Shown one piece after another: positions 40,760 through 50,202 of a stretch of 64,000 nt of DNA. The stretch comes from Pectobacterium parmentieri (GTDB taxonomy: Bacteria; Pseudomonadota; Gammaproteobacteria; Enterobacterales; Enterobacteriaceae), in contig NZ_CP015749.1 in assembly GCF_001742145.1 (NCBI RefSeq), forward strand, positions 4,650,001 through 4,714,000, in the 5' to 3' direction. A program made the translations under genes and the position numbers. Below the pieces are notes generated by a model. It did not search any database. It had not been told where the DNA came from and saw only the letters and a list, made by a program, of their open reading frames with translations. Numbering within the stretch: position 1 is the first letter of the stretch; each line of letters begins with the position of its first letter.

Positions 40760-41800
40760 ATGGTTTTCTCTGATTGGATCAAGCCGGGTGGAGTACTGCG
40801 TCGTTTGGCAAAACGTCTGTTTCAGGTGATCGTCACGCTGTTCGGGTTATTAATCCTGACCTTCGTGATCGGCCGCGTGATGCCAATCGATCCAGTCCTG
40901 GCTATTGTCGGGCAGGATGCTGACCAAAGTACCTATCAACAGGTTTACCAACAACTGGGGTTGGATAAGCCGCTGTATGTCCAGTTCTTTATTTACTTCA
41001 ATTCACTGATGCATGGGGACTTGGGCAATGCGCTCCTGACTGGGCGACCGGTCATGGATGACATTATCCGGGTTTTCCCTGCCACCATCGAGCTTGCCAC
41101 CATGGCGATTATCGTCGGTGCAGGTCTGGGTGTACCGCTAGGCGTGCTGGCTGCGGCGCGGCGCGGTAAGTGGGCGGATTATGTGGTGCGTTTTATCAGT
41201 CTGGCCGGTTATTCGACGCCGATATTCTGGGTCGGGATGATGGGGCTGCTGGTGTTCTATGCCTGGCTGAATTGGGTCGGCGGTGCTGGGCGGGTTGACA
41301 TGGCCTACGACGGCCTGGTGGAGAACCGTACCGGCCTGCTGTTGCTGGATTCGCTACTGGCAGGTGAGTGGGATGTGTTCCGCAGCGCGCTGAACCATCT
41401 GGTGCTGCCAGCTACGATCCTCGGTTTCCATTCGCTGGCCTATATCAGCCGTATGACGCGCAGCTTCATGCTGGCGCAGCTTTCGCAGGAATACATCATT
41501 ACTGCGCGAGTGAAAGGGCTGTCTGAGTTCCGTGTTGTCTGGGCGCACGCGTTTCGCAATATTCTGGTTCAGCTTTTGACGGTGGTGGCGCTGGCGTATG
41601 GCTCACTGCTGGAAGGAGCGGTACTGATTGAAACGGTCTTCTCGTGGCCAGGTTTTGGTTCCTATTTGACGGGGAGCCTGCTGCTGGGGGATATGAACGC
41701 GGTGATGGGGTGTGTGCTGCTGGTGGGGTTGATCTTCGTGACGCTTAACCTGCTGTCGGACATGTTGTATCAAATCTTTGATCCGAGGACGAACGCATGA
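40760..41800 (+). CDS. ABC permease, DppB/OppB type
   Basis: A 346-residue inner-membrane permease with the N-terminal signature LAKRLFQVIVTLFGLLILTFVIGRVMPIDPV and DADQSTYQQVYQQLGLDKPLYVQ. The cytoplasmic EAA loop is EYIITARVKGLSEFRVVWAHAFRNILVQLLT. It has about six membrane segments. It follows the binding protein after a gap of 132 bases and overlaps the next permease by four bases. Confidence 0.95.
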   Translation: MVFSDWIKPGGVLRRLAKRLFQVIVTLFGLLILTFVIGRVMPIDPVLAIVGQDADQSTYQQVYQQLGLDKPLYVQFFIYFNSLMHGDLGNALLTGRPVMDDIIRVFPATIELATMAIIVGAGLGVPLGVLAAARRGKWADYVVRFISLAGYSTPIFWVGMMGLLVFYAWLNWVGGAGRVDMAYDGLVENRTGLLLLDSLLAGEWDVFRSALNHLVLPATILGFHSLAYISRMTRSFMLAQLSQEYIITARVKGLSEFRVVWAHAFRNILVQLLTVVALAYGSLLEGAVLIETVFSWPGFGSYLTGSLLLGDMNAVMGCVLLVGLIFVTLNLLSDMLYQIFDPRTNA

Positions 41801-42720
41801 ATATTTCCACTGAGCCGCCGGTCAGCCGTGAGTCGGTAATGCGGACACCACCGGAAAAACGCGTGAGTCGTCTGCGGCTACGCGGGGCGCGAATCGGCGG
41901 GTTTCTCTTGACGATGCTACGCAATCCGCTCACCGCGATTGGTTCCGCGATTGTGCTGATGTTGGTGCTGGTTGCCATCTTCGCGCCGTGGATCGCCACG
42001 CACGATCCGCTGGTACAGGATTTGTCCAATGCGCTACAGGCACCGAGTGCGGCACATTACTTTGGCACCGATGAGTTTGGGCGCGATGTGTTTAGTCGTC
42101 TGGTCTACGGTTCGCGCATCACGCTGTATATCGTTGCGCTGGTGTCGGTCACCGTTGGGCCGATCGGGCTGGCGCTAGGTGTGGTTTCGGGGTATTACGG
42201 CGGTATCGTCGATACCATCCTGATGCGTATCACCGATATTTTCATCTCTTTCCCTAGTCTGGTATTGGCGCTGGCGTTCGTGGCGGCACTCGGTCCTGGT
42301 CTGGATCATGTGGTGATCGCGATTACGCTGACGGCCTGGCCGCCGATTGCGCGTTTGGCAAGGGCGGAGACGCTGTCGCTGCGCCACGCGGATTTTGTTT
42401 CTGCCGTGAAGCTGCAAGGCGCATCGTCTGTCCGCATCCTGCTGCACCACATTGTTCCGTTGTGTCTGCCGTCGGTGATTATTCGTATCACCATGAATAT
42501 GGCGGGCATCATTCTGACGGCTGCGGGCCTGGGCTTTCTGGGATTGGGGGCACAGCCGCCCGATCCTGAATGGGGTGCGATGATCTCTGCGGGTCGTCGT
42601 TACATGATGGAGTGCTGGTGGTTAGTAACTATTCCGGGGCTGGCGATTTTGATTAACAGCCTGGCGTTCAACTTCCTTGGAGATGGCCTACGTGACATCC
42701 TCGATCCCAGAACTGAATAA
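41797..42720 (+). CDS. ABC permease, DppC/OppC type
   Basis: A 307-residue permease. The N-terminal cytoplasmic stretch is followed by LTAIGSAIVLMLVLVAIFAPWIATHDPLVQD and the GTDEFGRDVFSRLVYGSRI signature of OppC-like proteins. The EAA loop reads DFVSAVKLQGASSVRILLHHIVPLCLPS. Partner of the preceding permease; overlaps it by four bases, and its 3' end overlaps the first ATPase gene. Confidence 0.95.
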   Translation: MNISTEPPVSRESVMRTPPEKRVSRLRLRGARIGGFLLTMLRNPLTAIGSAIVLMLVLVAIFAPWIATHDPLVQDLSNALQAPSAAHYFGTDEFGRDVFSRLVYGSRITLYIVALVSVTVGPIGLALGVVSGYYGGIVDTILMRITDIFISFPSLVLALAFVAALGPGLDHVVIAITLTAWPPIARLARAETLSLRHADFVSAVKLQGASSVRILLHHIVPLCLPSVIIRITMNMAGIILTAAGLGFLGLGAQPPDPEWGAMISAGRRYMMECWWLVTIPGLAILINSLAFNFLGDGLRDILDPRTE

Positions 42721-43579
42721 GTCTTCTCAACGTGTATCGGGAAGCTCTCCTCTGATGGAAGTGGAGAATTTGCGGGTAAGCTTCGTGAACCGTGGTGCCG
42801 TGACGGATGCCGTGCGCGGTGTCTCCTTCTCATTGGGTTGTGAAAAGCTGGCCATTGTCGGCGAATCTGGCTCCGGTAAATCGACGGTCGGCCGTGCGCT
42901 GTTGCAATTGCACCCGCACAGTGCGCGGATTACAGCGGATAAACTGCGTTTCGGTGATACCGATTTGCTGAAAGCGGATGAGGCGCGGATGCGTCAGATT
43001 CGCGGCAAGCGCATATCCATGATTATGCAGGACCCTAAATACTCGCTGAATCCGGTGGTGTGCGTCGGCGATCAGATTGCCGAAGCCTATCTGGCGCACC
43101 ATAAGGTGTCGCACCGCGAGGCGAAGGAAAAGGTCATGGCGATGCTGGACGTGGTGCGTATTCGTCAGCCAGAACGTGTCTACAATCTCTATCCCCACGA
43201 GATTTCGGGCGGTCAGGGGCAGCGTATCATGATTGCGATGATGCTGATTACCGAACCTGAAATCGTGATTGCCGACGAGCCGACCTCCGCTCTGGATGTC
43301 TCCGTGCGCTTGCAGGTACTGGCGATGCTGGACGATCTGGTGAGTGAGCGTGGTCTGGGGCTGATTTTCATCAGCCACGATATCAATCTGGTGCGCAGCT
43401 TCTGCGATCGGGTGTTGGTGATGTATGCCGGGCGCGTCGTGGAGTCAATTGCTGCCGCCGATCTGGATAACGCACAGCACCCGTATACGCGCGGGCTGCT
43501 GAATTCGCTGCCGGATATCGACCACCGACGCCCGCGTTTGCCGGTGATGAATCGCGATCCTGCCTGGATCAACGGATAA
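42683..43579 (+). CDS. ABC ATPase, DppD/OppD type
   Basis: A 298-residue ATPase with Walker A GESGSGKSTVGRA, Q-loop MIMQDPKYSLNP, signature EISGGQGQRIMIAMML, Walker [15 protein letters not shown] and switch region FISHDINLVRSFC. The C-terminal tail with HPYTRGLLNSLPDI is usual for OppD/F. The start is uncertain: ATG 42683, GTG 42692 or ATG 42755 are possible. Homology begins at about MEVENLRVSF (42755), and the earlier starts overlap the permease by some 40 bases. Confidence 0.93.
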   Translation: MAYVTSSIPELNKSSQRVSGSSPLMEVENLRVSFVNRGAVTDAVRGVSFSLGCEKLAIVGESGSGKSTVGRALLQLHPHSARITADKLRFGDTDLLKADEARMRQIRGKRISMIMQDPKYSLNPVVCVGDQIAEAYLAHHKVSHREAKEKVMAMLDVVRIRQPERVYNLYPHEISGGQGQRIMIAMMLITEPEIVIADEPTSALDVSVRLQVLAMLDDLVSERGLGLIFISHDINLVRSFCDRVLVMYAGRVVESIAAADLDNAQHPYTRGLLNSLPDIDHRRPRLPVMNRDPAWING

Positions 43580-43590
43580 AGGGGATAATC

Positions 43591-44400
43591 ATGGCAACTG
43601 AAGCAATGCGTCAGCGTCAGCCGATGATCGAAGTGAATAACCTGAATCTCTCTTTCGGTCAGGGTAGTGCAAAGAATCAGGTGTTGTACGACGTGAACCT
43701 CACGGTCAACGATGGCGATATCTTTGGTCTGGTGGGGGAATCGGGTTCCGGTAAAACTACGGTGCTGAAGTGTCTGGCCGGATTGTTTAATCATTGGGAA
43801 GGCACGCTGCACATTGACGGGCAGAAACTGGCGCACCGGATCGATCGGGCACGCTGTCGTCGGGTGCAGATGGTGTTTCAGGACCCGTATGGGTCGCTGC
43901 ATCCTCGCCACACGGTGGAAGCGATTCTGGAAGAGCCACTGTCGATCCACCGCTTTGACGACCGTGACGATCGTATCGATACGTTGCTGGAGAAGGTCGG
44001 GTTGGGAACGAACTTCCGCCGACGCTATCCGCATCAGCTATCGGGTGGGCAGCGCCAGCGCGTGGCGATTGCCCGGGCGCTGATTCTGGAGCCGAGAGTG
44101 CTGCTGCTGGATGAGCCAACTTCGGCGCTGGACGTGTCGGTGCAGGCGGAGATCCTCAATCTGTTGACGGAGTTGCACCAGCAGGAAAAGCTGACTTACC
44201 TAATGGTGACGCACGATTTGGGCGTGATTTCCCACTTGTGTCATAAAGTGGCGGTGATGCAATACGGTAAGATACTGGAAACGCTGGAGACCGACGATCT
44301 GACCAGCGATGTGCCGAAGGATGCCTATACCTCGATGCTGGTGGATGCCAGTCGTCAGTACAGCCGCGATCTGGCGGTGCGTTCGGAGCGCATGGGCTAG
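43591..44400 (+). CDS. ABC ATPase, DppF/OppF type
   Basis: A 269-residue ATPase with Walker [15 protein letters not shown]-loop [15 protein letters not shown], signature [16 protein letters not shown], Walker [16 protein letters not shown] and [13 protein letters not shown]. It completes the five-component importer (binding protein, two permeases, two ATPases) and is followed by a strong terminator. Confidence 0.95.
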   Translation: MATEAMRQRQPMIEVNNLNLSFGQGSAKNQVLYDVNLTVNDGDIFGLVGESGSGKTTVLKCLAGLFNHWEGTLHIDGQKLAHRIDRARCRRVQMVFQDPYGSLHPRHTVEAILEEPLSIHRFDDRDDRIDTLLEKVGLGTNFRRRYPHQLSGGQRQRVAIARALILEPRVLLLDEPTSALDVSVQAEILNLLTELHQQEKLTYLMVTHDLGVISHLCHKVAVMQYGKILETLETDDLTSDVPKDAYTSMLVDASRQYSRDLAVRSERMG

Positions 44401-44438
44401 GTTGTATAGGCGGCATGCTGCGCGATAAGCATCATGAG

Positions 44439-44462
44439 GGCCGAGTAATCGGCCTTTTTTTT
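44439..44462 (+). terminator. terminator of the ABC importer operon
   Basis: GGCCGA, GTAA loop, TCGGCC and eight T. A classical intrinsic terminator 38 bases after the last ATPase gene. Confidence 0.9.
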
Positions 44463-44603
44463 ATCTTTCACGCAGGTTTTCGTTCACAGTTGGTTACGAA
44501 CAGACTTTTATACGTAAAAAAAGGTAAATGGGTAGCGCTGAAGAGTGTGGATACTTACAATCATTACGCTTTCTGTAGTTGGCCTCTTCAAAAAGGAATT
44601 CTC

Positions 44604-45173
44604 ATGTTCAAACGTACTCTGGTTGCGGCAGCAGCCCTTATTTCACTGGCGGCATTTTCTCCAGCCTTTGCGGCTTCCGGCACCACGCATGTGCTGTTGA
44701 CGACGTCCGCAGGCAATATCGAACTGTCTTTAGATAATCAAAAAGCACCAGTTTCGGTAAAAAATTTCGTCGAGTACGTTAACAATGGCTTCTATAACGG
44801 GACGACATTTCATCGTGTGATCCCCGGTTTTATGGTGCAGGGCGGCGGTTTTTCTGGCGAAATGAGTCAAAAAGCGACCAATGCGCCGATCAAGAATGAA
44901 GCTGACAACGGCCTGCGTAACCAGCGTGGTACGATCGCGATGGCGCGAACTGCTGACAAAGATAGCGCGACCAGCCAGTTCTTTATCAACATTGCGGACA
45001 ACGCTTTCCTCGATCACGGTCAGCGTGATTTTGGTTACGCTGTGTTCGGTAAAGTGGTGAAGGGCATGGAAGTCGTGGATAAGATTTCTCAGGTGCCAAC
45101 GAAGAATGTTGGGCCTTACCAGAATGTGCCGACTACACCGATCGTGATTCAGTCAGCAAAAGTGCTGCCTTGA
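44604..45173 (+). CDS. ppiA: periplasmic peptidyl-prolyl cis-trans isomerase A
   Basis: A 189-residue periplasmic cyclophilin (E. coli 190). Signal peptide [24 protein letters not shown]. Cyclophilin landmarks are [54 protein letters not shown] and the family's usual C-terminus. The ATG at 44604 has AAAAGGAA before it. In E. coli ppiA is followed by yhfG-fic-pabA on the same strand; here the pectate lyase block stands in that position. Confidence 0.97.
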   Translation: MFKRTLVAAAALISLAAFSPAFAASGTTHVLLTTSAGNIELSLDNQKAPVSVKNFVEYVNNGFYNGTTFHRVIPGFMVQGGGFSGEMSQKATNAPIKNEADNGLRNQRGTIAMARTADKDSATSQFFINIADNAFLDHGQRDFGYAVFGKVVKGMEVVDKISQVPTKNVGPYQNVPTTPIVIQSAKVLP

Positions 45174-45206
45174 TTGGTGAGATAGAAGTAAGACACTGAG
45201 AATATG

Positions 45207-45231
45207 AAAAAGGCCATGAGAGTGGCCTTTT
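45207..45231. terminator. bidirectional terminator between ppiA and pelZ
   Basis: AAAAAGGCCA, short loop, TGGCCTTTT. Lies between the convergent ppiA and pectate lyase genes. Confidence 0.8.
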
Positions 45232-45257
45232 ACGATCTTAACGCCTTAGCTACCGCG

Positions 45258-46535
45258 CTATTCCAGAGCTTTTGCCATCTGCTGTAGCCAGGCATCTACG
45301 CCAGTACTTGGCACGCTAAGTTTGCGGTAAGTTGCCGTTGCTACAGGGTAGCCACCAACGTCTTCCTGGCTGTTTACGAAGCTACCTTTCCGCTGTTTGA
45401 CATTGTCCACGATACGCTTATCGACAGCATCACGATCTTTGGGACGTGCGCCCGCGCTTTGTAGTACCTGATTGGTGACTGAGCTGGCCGGTGAAGCCGT
45501 TAAGCCCGCAGGCCAAATAGGGGATACCTTGAGTAACGTAATCCCGCTGCCTGACGTTTGCGGTGCAGTTTTTCCGTTGGCATCATACGCGAGGTTATCT
45601 GACATCCAGACATCGCCAGAGCTGTTGCTTCCTACCAGCCCTAAACCGGCTTTGGTATTTACGCCGTAGTGCATAACGTTACCCGCAACGGAGACGCGTG
45701 GGCTAGCGGGCATGGTTTTCCCTTCCCATTCTCCTTTTACCCCACCAACGCGAAGACCCCAGATGCCGGGGTTGTAGATCAGGTTATTGACCATGACGCC
45801 CGTTGAGCCAGCCTTGAACCAGGCGTTGCGCTCGTTGTTGTGGGCATACAGGCTGCCAACGATCGTCACGTCAGTCACGTTATCGTGAACCAGCGTCCCC
45901 ATCGAGTGAATACCTTTGGTGTGGGCGGAATCGTATAAGCCTTCTGCAACGATATTATTCGAGAGCGTGATACGGTGTGCGGTGTTCTGTGGGCCGTCAT
46001 AGCGCGGGCCGGATATCGATAGGTTTTCGTCTGTACCCCAGGCGAAACTTGAGTGGTCGATGACAACGTTGTAGGCATTTGCGCCGTTGATTGAAACATC
46101 GCGTTCAAAGCCACTTTTCTTACCCGTACCTGCATCGCCGATACGAAAACGAATATGTTGCATGAGTACGTCATGGGTGCTAATCCCCATCCCGCCGCGA
46201 ATAATGGTGATGCCGGGAGAAGGTGCGGTCTGACCAGCGATGGTGACAAACGGTTCCGTTAGCCGGAGGTCACTTTTGTTTAAGTCGATAATACCGCCAA
46301 CCTCGAAAACGATAATGCGTGGCCCTTTGGCGGCCAGTGCTTCTCTGAGTGAACCTGCCCCGGAAGACGCCAGCGTCGTGACGCGAATAATGCGCCCACC
46401 ACTGCCTGCCACGGTATCAGTTCCGAATCCTTTCAACTCTGGTGCTGCCGGTGTGGCTGCGCTCGCCATCGGTATGCCGACACTGAATGTTAAGCTGGTG
46501 CTGAACAGTGCGGCGAACAAAAGAGTACGTTTCAT
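45258..46535 (-). CDS. pelZ: PelZ pectate lyase
   Basis: A 425-residue secreted pectate lyase with a signal peptide (LLFAALFSTSLTFSVGIPMASAA). It has the parallel beta-helix pattern of polysaccharide lyase family 1: SGAGSLREALAAKGPRIIVFEVGGIIDL, VTIAGQTAPSPGITIIRGG, NVVIDHSSFAWGTDENLSI and IVAEGLYDSAHTKGIHSMG. It is distinct from PelA-C (no vWIDH motif, another C-terminus). In Dickeya pelZ lies directly downstream of pelC, as here, and is partly co-transcribed with it. It is separated from pelC by about 160 bases with a terminator hairpin. The name rests on this position, length and fold. Confidence 0.88.
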   Translation of the reverse strand: MKRTLLFAALFSTSLTFSVGIPMASAATPAAPELKGFGTDTVAGSGGRIIRVTTLASSGAGSLREALAAKGPRIIVFEVGGIIDLNKSDLRLTEPFVTIAGQTAPSPGITIIRGGMGISTHDVLMQHIRFRIGDAGTGKKSGFERDVSINGANAYNVVIDHSSFAWGTDENLSISGPRYDGPQNTAHRITLSNNIVAEGLYDSAHTKGIHSMGTLVHDNVTDVTIVGSLYAHNNERNAWFKAGSTGVMVNNLIYNPGIWGLRVGGVKGEWEGKTMPASPRVSVAGNVMHYGVNTKAGLGLVGSNSSGDVWMSDNLAYDANGKTAPQTSGSGITLLKVSPIWPAGLTASPASSVTNQVLQSAGARPKDRDAVDKRIVDNVKQRKGSFVNSQEDVGGYPVATATYRKLSVPSTGVDAWLQQMAKALE

Positions 46536-46564
46536 TTCATTTCCTTGAATATTAACGATAAAAA

Positions 46565-46589
46565 TGAGCGAGCCCTAAGGGCTCGCTCA
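46565..46589 (-). terminator. terminator of pelC
   Basis: On the minus strand TGAGCGAGCCC, TTA loop, GGGCTCGCTCA, then TTTTTATC. Same hairpin core as behind pelA and pelB. Confidence 0.85.
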
Positions 46590-46697
46590 AGTGCGGCCCG
46601 AACGATAAATCGACGGGCGTTAAGCTCGTTTACAGACTCCTGTTAGCACAGGACAATGAGGGTAGGAGCCTGAAGCCAGCTTATTTACTCTTCTCGA

Positions 46698-47822
46698 CTA
46701 GTTGCAATTTGCTGCTGTCAGTACGGCAAGGTTTTTGTTCACGCCAGCATAATTTGCCAGCTTGTCCTTCACGCACTGTGCTGAAACTGGGGAGTAGCTG
46801 TAAGGAACAGAAGCGAACGTGCCGGTGCTTTTCCAGTCTTCAGCATTCACGTAGGGCTTGGTATCTTTGTCCCAGGTGATGTTGTATTTCGCGAAGTCGG
46901 CTGGGCTCATGACGTTGTTGTTACGCAATTCCCAAGTACCGAAGTTGGAACCATCGTAGCGTGAGGTCACCGGGTTTTTCGCATTTTCGAACCAGTTGCG
47001 TTCGATCAGCGCAATCCCTTTCTGGCGCACGTTCAGGCCAGAGCTGGTGATGTTGGTATACAGGTTGTTGTAAGCGTGAACCTGACCACCACGTTGCAGT
47101 GGGAGGCGAGCGTTAACATCGTCGTAAATATTGTGATGGTAAGTCAGATCACGACCTGTATCGCTGCTGCTGAAGCCGCTCAGCCCCACCTTTTTGATGC
47201 CGTGAATGTAGTTGTACGACACGGTCACGTTGGTAGACGCTTTCTTGATATCAATTGCGGATTCGAATGTGGTGTCACCGTCTTTTGTACCTTTACACTC
47301 AAAGTTCTTGGCAAAGATCTCGTTGTGGTCAATCCAGACGTTTGGCGTGTTATCGATACGAATTGCATCACCGTCCTGCGCACCGCCCGGCATGTAACCA
47401 AAACGCATATTACGGATGACAATATCGGATGATTTCGTCAGCCAGATCCCGAAGTTGGCGGAAGAACCATTGGTTCCGATGATAGTAATCCCTTTGGTGA
47501 ACTCTTTGATTTCCACACCGCGAGCGTCTTTACTCCATTGACCACAGATATCATTCTCAGCAGCTTTGATCAGCGCATCTTCATTACCGTTGTAGGTGAT
47601 GACGAGCGGGTAAGCGCCACCTTTGACCTTCTTACCTTTGGCGTCCAGCTTCGCAGCTTCGATAATATCAATGATATCTTGCATGGAACGCGCTGTTTTG
47701 TTCACGGCACCGGCAACGTTACCGCCGTCAGTGGTAGCATAACCTCCCGTATTTGCCGCCATCGTCGGTTGGGCTGCAAGCAATAACAGCCCAGCGGCTG
47801 CAGAAGGCAGTAGATATTTCAT
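46698..47822 (-). CDS. pelC: PelC extracellular pectate lyase
   Basis: A 374-residue family 1 pectate lyase that cleaves polygalacturonate by beta-elimination; exported by Sec, then by the type II (Out) system. The signal peptide is MKYLLPSAAAGLLLLAAQ..., identical to PelA. Motifs: WIDHNEIFAKNFEC, SAIDIKKASTNVTVSYNYIHGIKKVGLSG (calcium and substrate cleft), and RLPLQRGGQVHAYNNLY with the catalytic Arg. Paired cysteines (CGQW, FECKG, AQCVKD, ANCN) fit disulphides. A KdgR-like operator lies about 84 bases upstream. The A/B/C lettering follows the known gene order; it is inferred from position. Confidence 0.93.
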   Translation of the reverse strand: MKYLLPSAAAGLLLLAAQPTMAANTGGYATTDGGNVAGAVNKTARSMQDIIDIIEAAKLDAKGKKVKGGAYPLVITYNGNEDALIKAAENDICGQWSKDARGVEIKEFTKGITIIGTNGSSANFGIWLTKSSDIVIRNMRFGYMPGGAQDGDAIRIDNTPNVWIDHNEIFAKNFECKGTKDGDTTFESAIDIKKASTNVTVSYNYIHGIKKVGLSGFSSSDTGRDLTYHHNIYDDVNARLPLQRGGQVHAYNNLYTNITSSGLNVRQKGIALIERNWFENAKNPVTSRYDGSNFGTWELRNNNVMSPADFAKYNITWDKDTKPYVNAEDWKSTGTFASVPYSYSPVSAQCVKDKLANYAGVNKNLAVLTAANCN

Positions 47823-47905
47823 TTAGGTACTCTCCTTGGAATAGAATTTTTGTTTGGGTGTTTATGGTCCACATAACCCAGATTATATTATTGTGGTGTT
47901 TCAAT

Positions 47906-47927
47906 AAAAATGAAAATTAAGTTTATT
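47906..47927 (-). promoter_or_regulatory. KdgR-like operator of pelC
   Basis: AAAAATGAAAATTAAGTTTATT, within a block TTTCAATAAAAATGAAA shared with the pelA and pelB upstream regions. It resembles the KdgR box (TGAAA-N6-TTTCA-like) that represses pectinolysis genes until 2-keto-3-deoxygluconate appears. Confidence 0.6.
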
Positions 47928-48411
47928 GAAACCCCGGATAAGTGTTATCACAAAAATAAAATAACTCAATATTTAGATATTAAATCTATCGATTGAATAA
48001 CATAGGGATGTATTGATGATTAGTAAGTGTCTATTTTAAATGATAATATTATTTTCATTTTTTCTAAAATTAAGGTCTTTATGGTTTTTATTAAAAACGA
48101 AATTATATTTCGTTTTATTATTTTTTGATAGGGGTGCTTTGATGGAAACGATCGCTGTGGGTAATATCAACAAATAGGGTTACCTAATTGAGATGATGGT
48201 ATCAGAAAATAGTTGATGTCGATCAAGTTACTAATTAATCCCGTGTTGGTGAGTTATTATTTAGGTTGCACATCCTAATCCTTAACTAATGAATGGTTTA
48301 TTTATTGGTTAAGCTATCAATTAACTAAATTAATAATTAGCTTGATAGTTAATTCATCACTTATTTTTAGGCATGTATTTCAATATTCACGCGTAGGCTT
48401 TCATAAAAATA

Positions 48412-48440
48412 AGCGAGCGCTAAGCGCTCGCTCGGACAGA
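48412..48440 (-). terminator. terminator of pelB
   Basis: Minus strand AGCGAGCGC, TTA loop, GCGCTCGCT, then TATTTTTATG just beyond. It is a divergent copy of the hairpins behind pelA and pelC. Confidence 0.8.
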
Positions 48441-48529
48441 ACAGTGGCTCAGAGTGAAAAGTCGCTGTTGTGGAAAATTCAGGCTTATTCCTTCCTGCCA
48501 TTCATTGGGGAAAGGAAGCCTGACCGCAT

Positions 48530-49654
48530 TTATTTGCAGTTAGCTGCTGTCAGTACTGCCAGGTTTTTACCTACGCCAGCATAGTTTGCCAGTTTATCCT
48601 TCACGCACTGCGCCGAAACTGGTGTGTATTTGTAAGAAATGGAAGGGAATTTGCCGGTACTTTTCCAATCATCGGCATTGACGTGAGGTGTGGAAGGGCG
48701 ACCCCAAGTAATGTTGTATTTGGAGAAGTCTGCCGGTTTGGTGATGTTGTTGTTACGCAACTCCCAGGTACCAAAGTTGGAGCTGTCGTTACGTGCCGTC
48801 ACTGGGTTCAGTGCATTTTCGAACCAGTTACTTTCGATCAGCGCGATCCCTTTCTGGCGAACGTTAAAGCCAGAGCCAGTGATGCCGTCATACAGGTTGT
48901 TGTAGGCATGAACCAGGCCACCACGCTGCAGCGGCAGACGTGAATTAACATCGCGATAGATATTGTGATGGTAAGTCAGGTTACGACCGGTGTCCGTATT
49001 GCTTGCGCCGCTTAGACCGACTTTCTTGATGCCATGAATGTAGTTGTAGGATACCGTGACGTTAGTTGATCCTTTCTTGATATCAACCGCTGACTCAAAA
49101 GTCGTGTCGTTGTCTGGTGTGCCCTTACACTCAAAATTTTTGGCAAAGATCTCGTTATGGTCAATCCAGACGTTCGGAGAGTTATCAACACGAATGGCAT
49201 CACCGTCTTGCGCACCGCCCGGCATATAACCGAAGCGCATATTACGTACCACGACGTTAGAGGAGTTCACGATCCAGACGCCAAAGTTGGCGGATGAGCC
49301 ATTGGTACCCTGAATGGTAATACCTTTGGTGAACTCTTTGATTTGTACGCCGCGTGCGTCCTTACTCCACTGGCCGCAGATATTCTTTTCAGCCGCTTTG
49401 ATTAATGAATCTTCATTACCGTTATAGGTGATAATGAGTGGGTAAGCGCCGCCTTTGACTTTCTTGCCTTTTGAATCCACTTTCGCGGCTTCAATAATAT
49501 CCACGATTTCTTGCAGGGAACGTGCGGTTTTTTTCACTGAGCCGGAAACATCTCCACCATCTGTGGTGGCATAGCCACCCGTATTTGCGGCCATCGCTGG
49601 TTGGGCAGCGAGTAATAACAATCCAGCGGCTGCCGTAGGCAATAGGTATTTCAT
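48530..49654 (-). CDS. pelB: PelB extracellular pectate lyase (source of the pelB leader)
   Basis: A 374-residue family 1 pectate lyase. Its signal peptide begins MKYLLPTAAAGLLLLAAQ and continues PAMA, exactly the classical PelB leader of Erwinia carotovora, which distinguishes it from PelA and PelC (Ser7 and Thr20 there). Active-site motifs: WIDHNEIFAKN, SAVDIKKGSTNVTVSYNYIHGIKKVGLSG and SRLPLQRGGLVHAYNNLYDG. Mature sequence is closer to PelA than to PelC (for example NWFENALNPVTARND). Own terminator and own KdgR-like operator (about 82 bases upstream) suggest independent transcription. Confidence 0.97.
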   Translation of the reverse strand: MKYLLPTAAAGLLLLAAQPAMAANTGGYATTDGGDVSGSVKKTARSLQEIVDIIEAAKVDSKGKKVKGGAYPLIITYNGNEDSLIKAAEKNICGQWSKDARGVQIKEFTKGITIQGTNGSSANFGVWIVNSSNVVVRNMRFGYMPGGAQDGDAIRVDNSPNVWIDHNEIFAKNFECKGTPDNDTTFESAVDIKKGSTNVTVSYNYIHGIKKVGLSGASNTDTGRNLTYHHNIYRDVNSRLPLQRGGLVHAYNNLYDGITGSGFNVRQKGIALIESNWFENALNPVTARNDSSNFGTWELRNNNITKPADFSKYNITWGRPSTPHVNADDWKSTGKFPSISYKYTPVSAQCVKDKLANYAGVGKNLAVLTAANCK

Positions 49655-49735
49655 TATGACTGTCTCCTTGAAATAGAATTTTCATGGGCATTTATCGTTC
49701 CATATGCCCGATGTCGCAGGTACAAATTTTTCAAC

Positions 49736-49757
49736 AAAAATGAAACTCAGTTTTGGT
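49736..49757 (-). promoter_or_regulatory. KdgR-like operator of pelB
   Basis: AAAAATGAAACTCAGTTTTG; its complement CAAAACTGAGTTTCATTTTT is the best of the three matches to the KdgR box, with one half (GTTTCATTTT) complete. Confidence 0.65.
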
Positions 49758-50135
49758 GAAAAACCAAGGGGAGTGTGGTCAAAAAATAAGATCAGTTCAA
49801 GGGTGAAATGTTAAATGTATTACGGTTGAAACATTTTGTAATACTGATGATTGGATAATTTGGGTTTTATAAGAAACAATTTTCTTTTAAAGTAACCGGA
49901 AATCATAAAGTTATTTTTTTTGCAGAGAATAGATTCACTCGGGTTTCTTTATTGGTTGGGTTTTAAATGATTATTTTGGTTGTGGCAATGACTGCCGCTA
50001 GCGTAAGGAAATCATCTTAAGTCAAAATATACTATCACAGGCATATTCAATATTGTTTACGTGATGCGTCAATTTTATCGTGAATTTTAGTTTGTTAAAA
50101 AATAATTATTATTGGTCTCTATGTAGCGTAAAAAA

Positions 50136-50160
50136 TGAGCGAGCCCAAACAGCTCGCTCA
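50136..50160 (-). terminator. terminator of pelA
   Basis: Minus strand TGAGCGAGC, seven-base loop, GCTCGCTCA, then TTTTTTACG just beyond. Confidence 0.85.
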
Positions 50161-50202
50161 GAGAGAACCCGACGCAGAGTGAACACGTCGGGATTAACGC
50201 GT

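Larger units (their letters stand above)
47823..48529. other. pelB-pelC intergenic region
   Basis: About 700 very AT-rich bases holding the pelC promoter and KdgR-like site near 47906 and the pelB terminator near 48412. A small plus-strand frame (48342-48584) crosses the terminator and runs into pelB antisense; not called. No gene seen. Confidence 0.6.
49655..50202. other. pelA-pelB intergenic region
   Basis: About 550 AT-rich bases with the pelB promoter and KdgR-like site at the left and the pelA terminator at the right. Nothing else recognised. Confidence 0.6.

Noticed and set aside
48342..48584. 80-codon plus-strand frame between pelB and pelC
   Set aside because: Crosses the pelB terminator hairpin and the antisense end of pelB; no homology or ribosome site.
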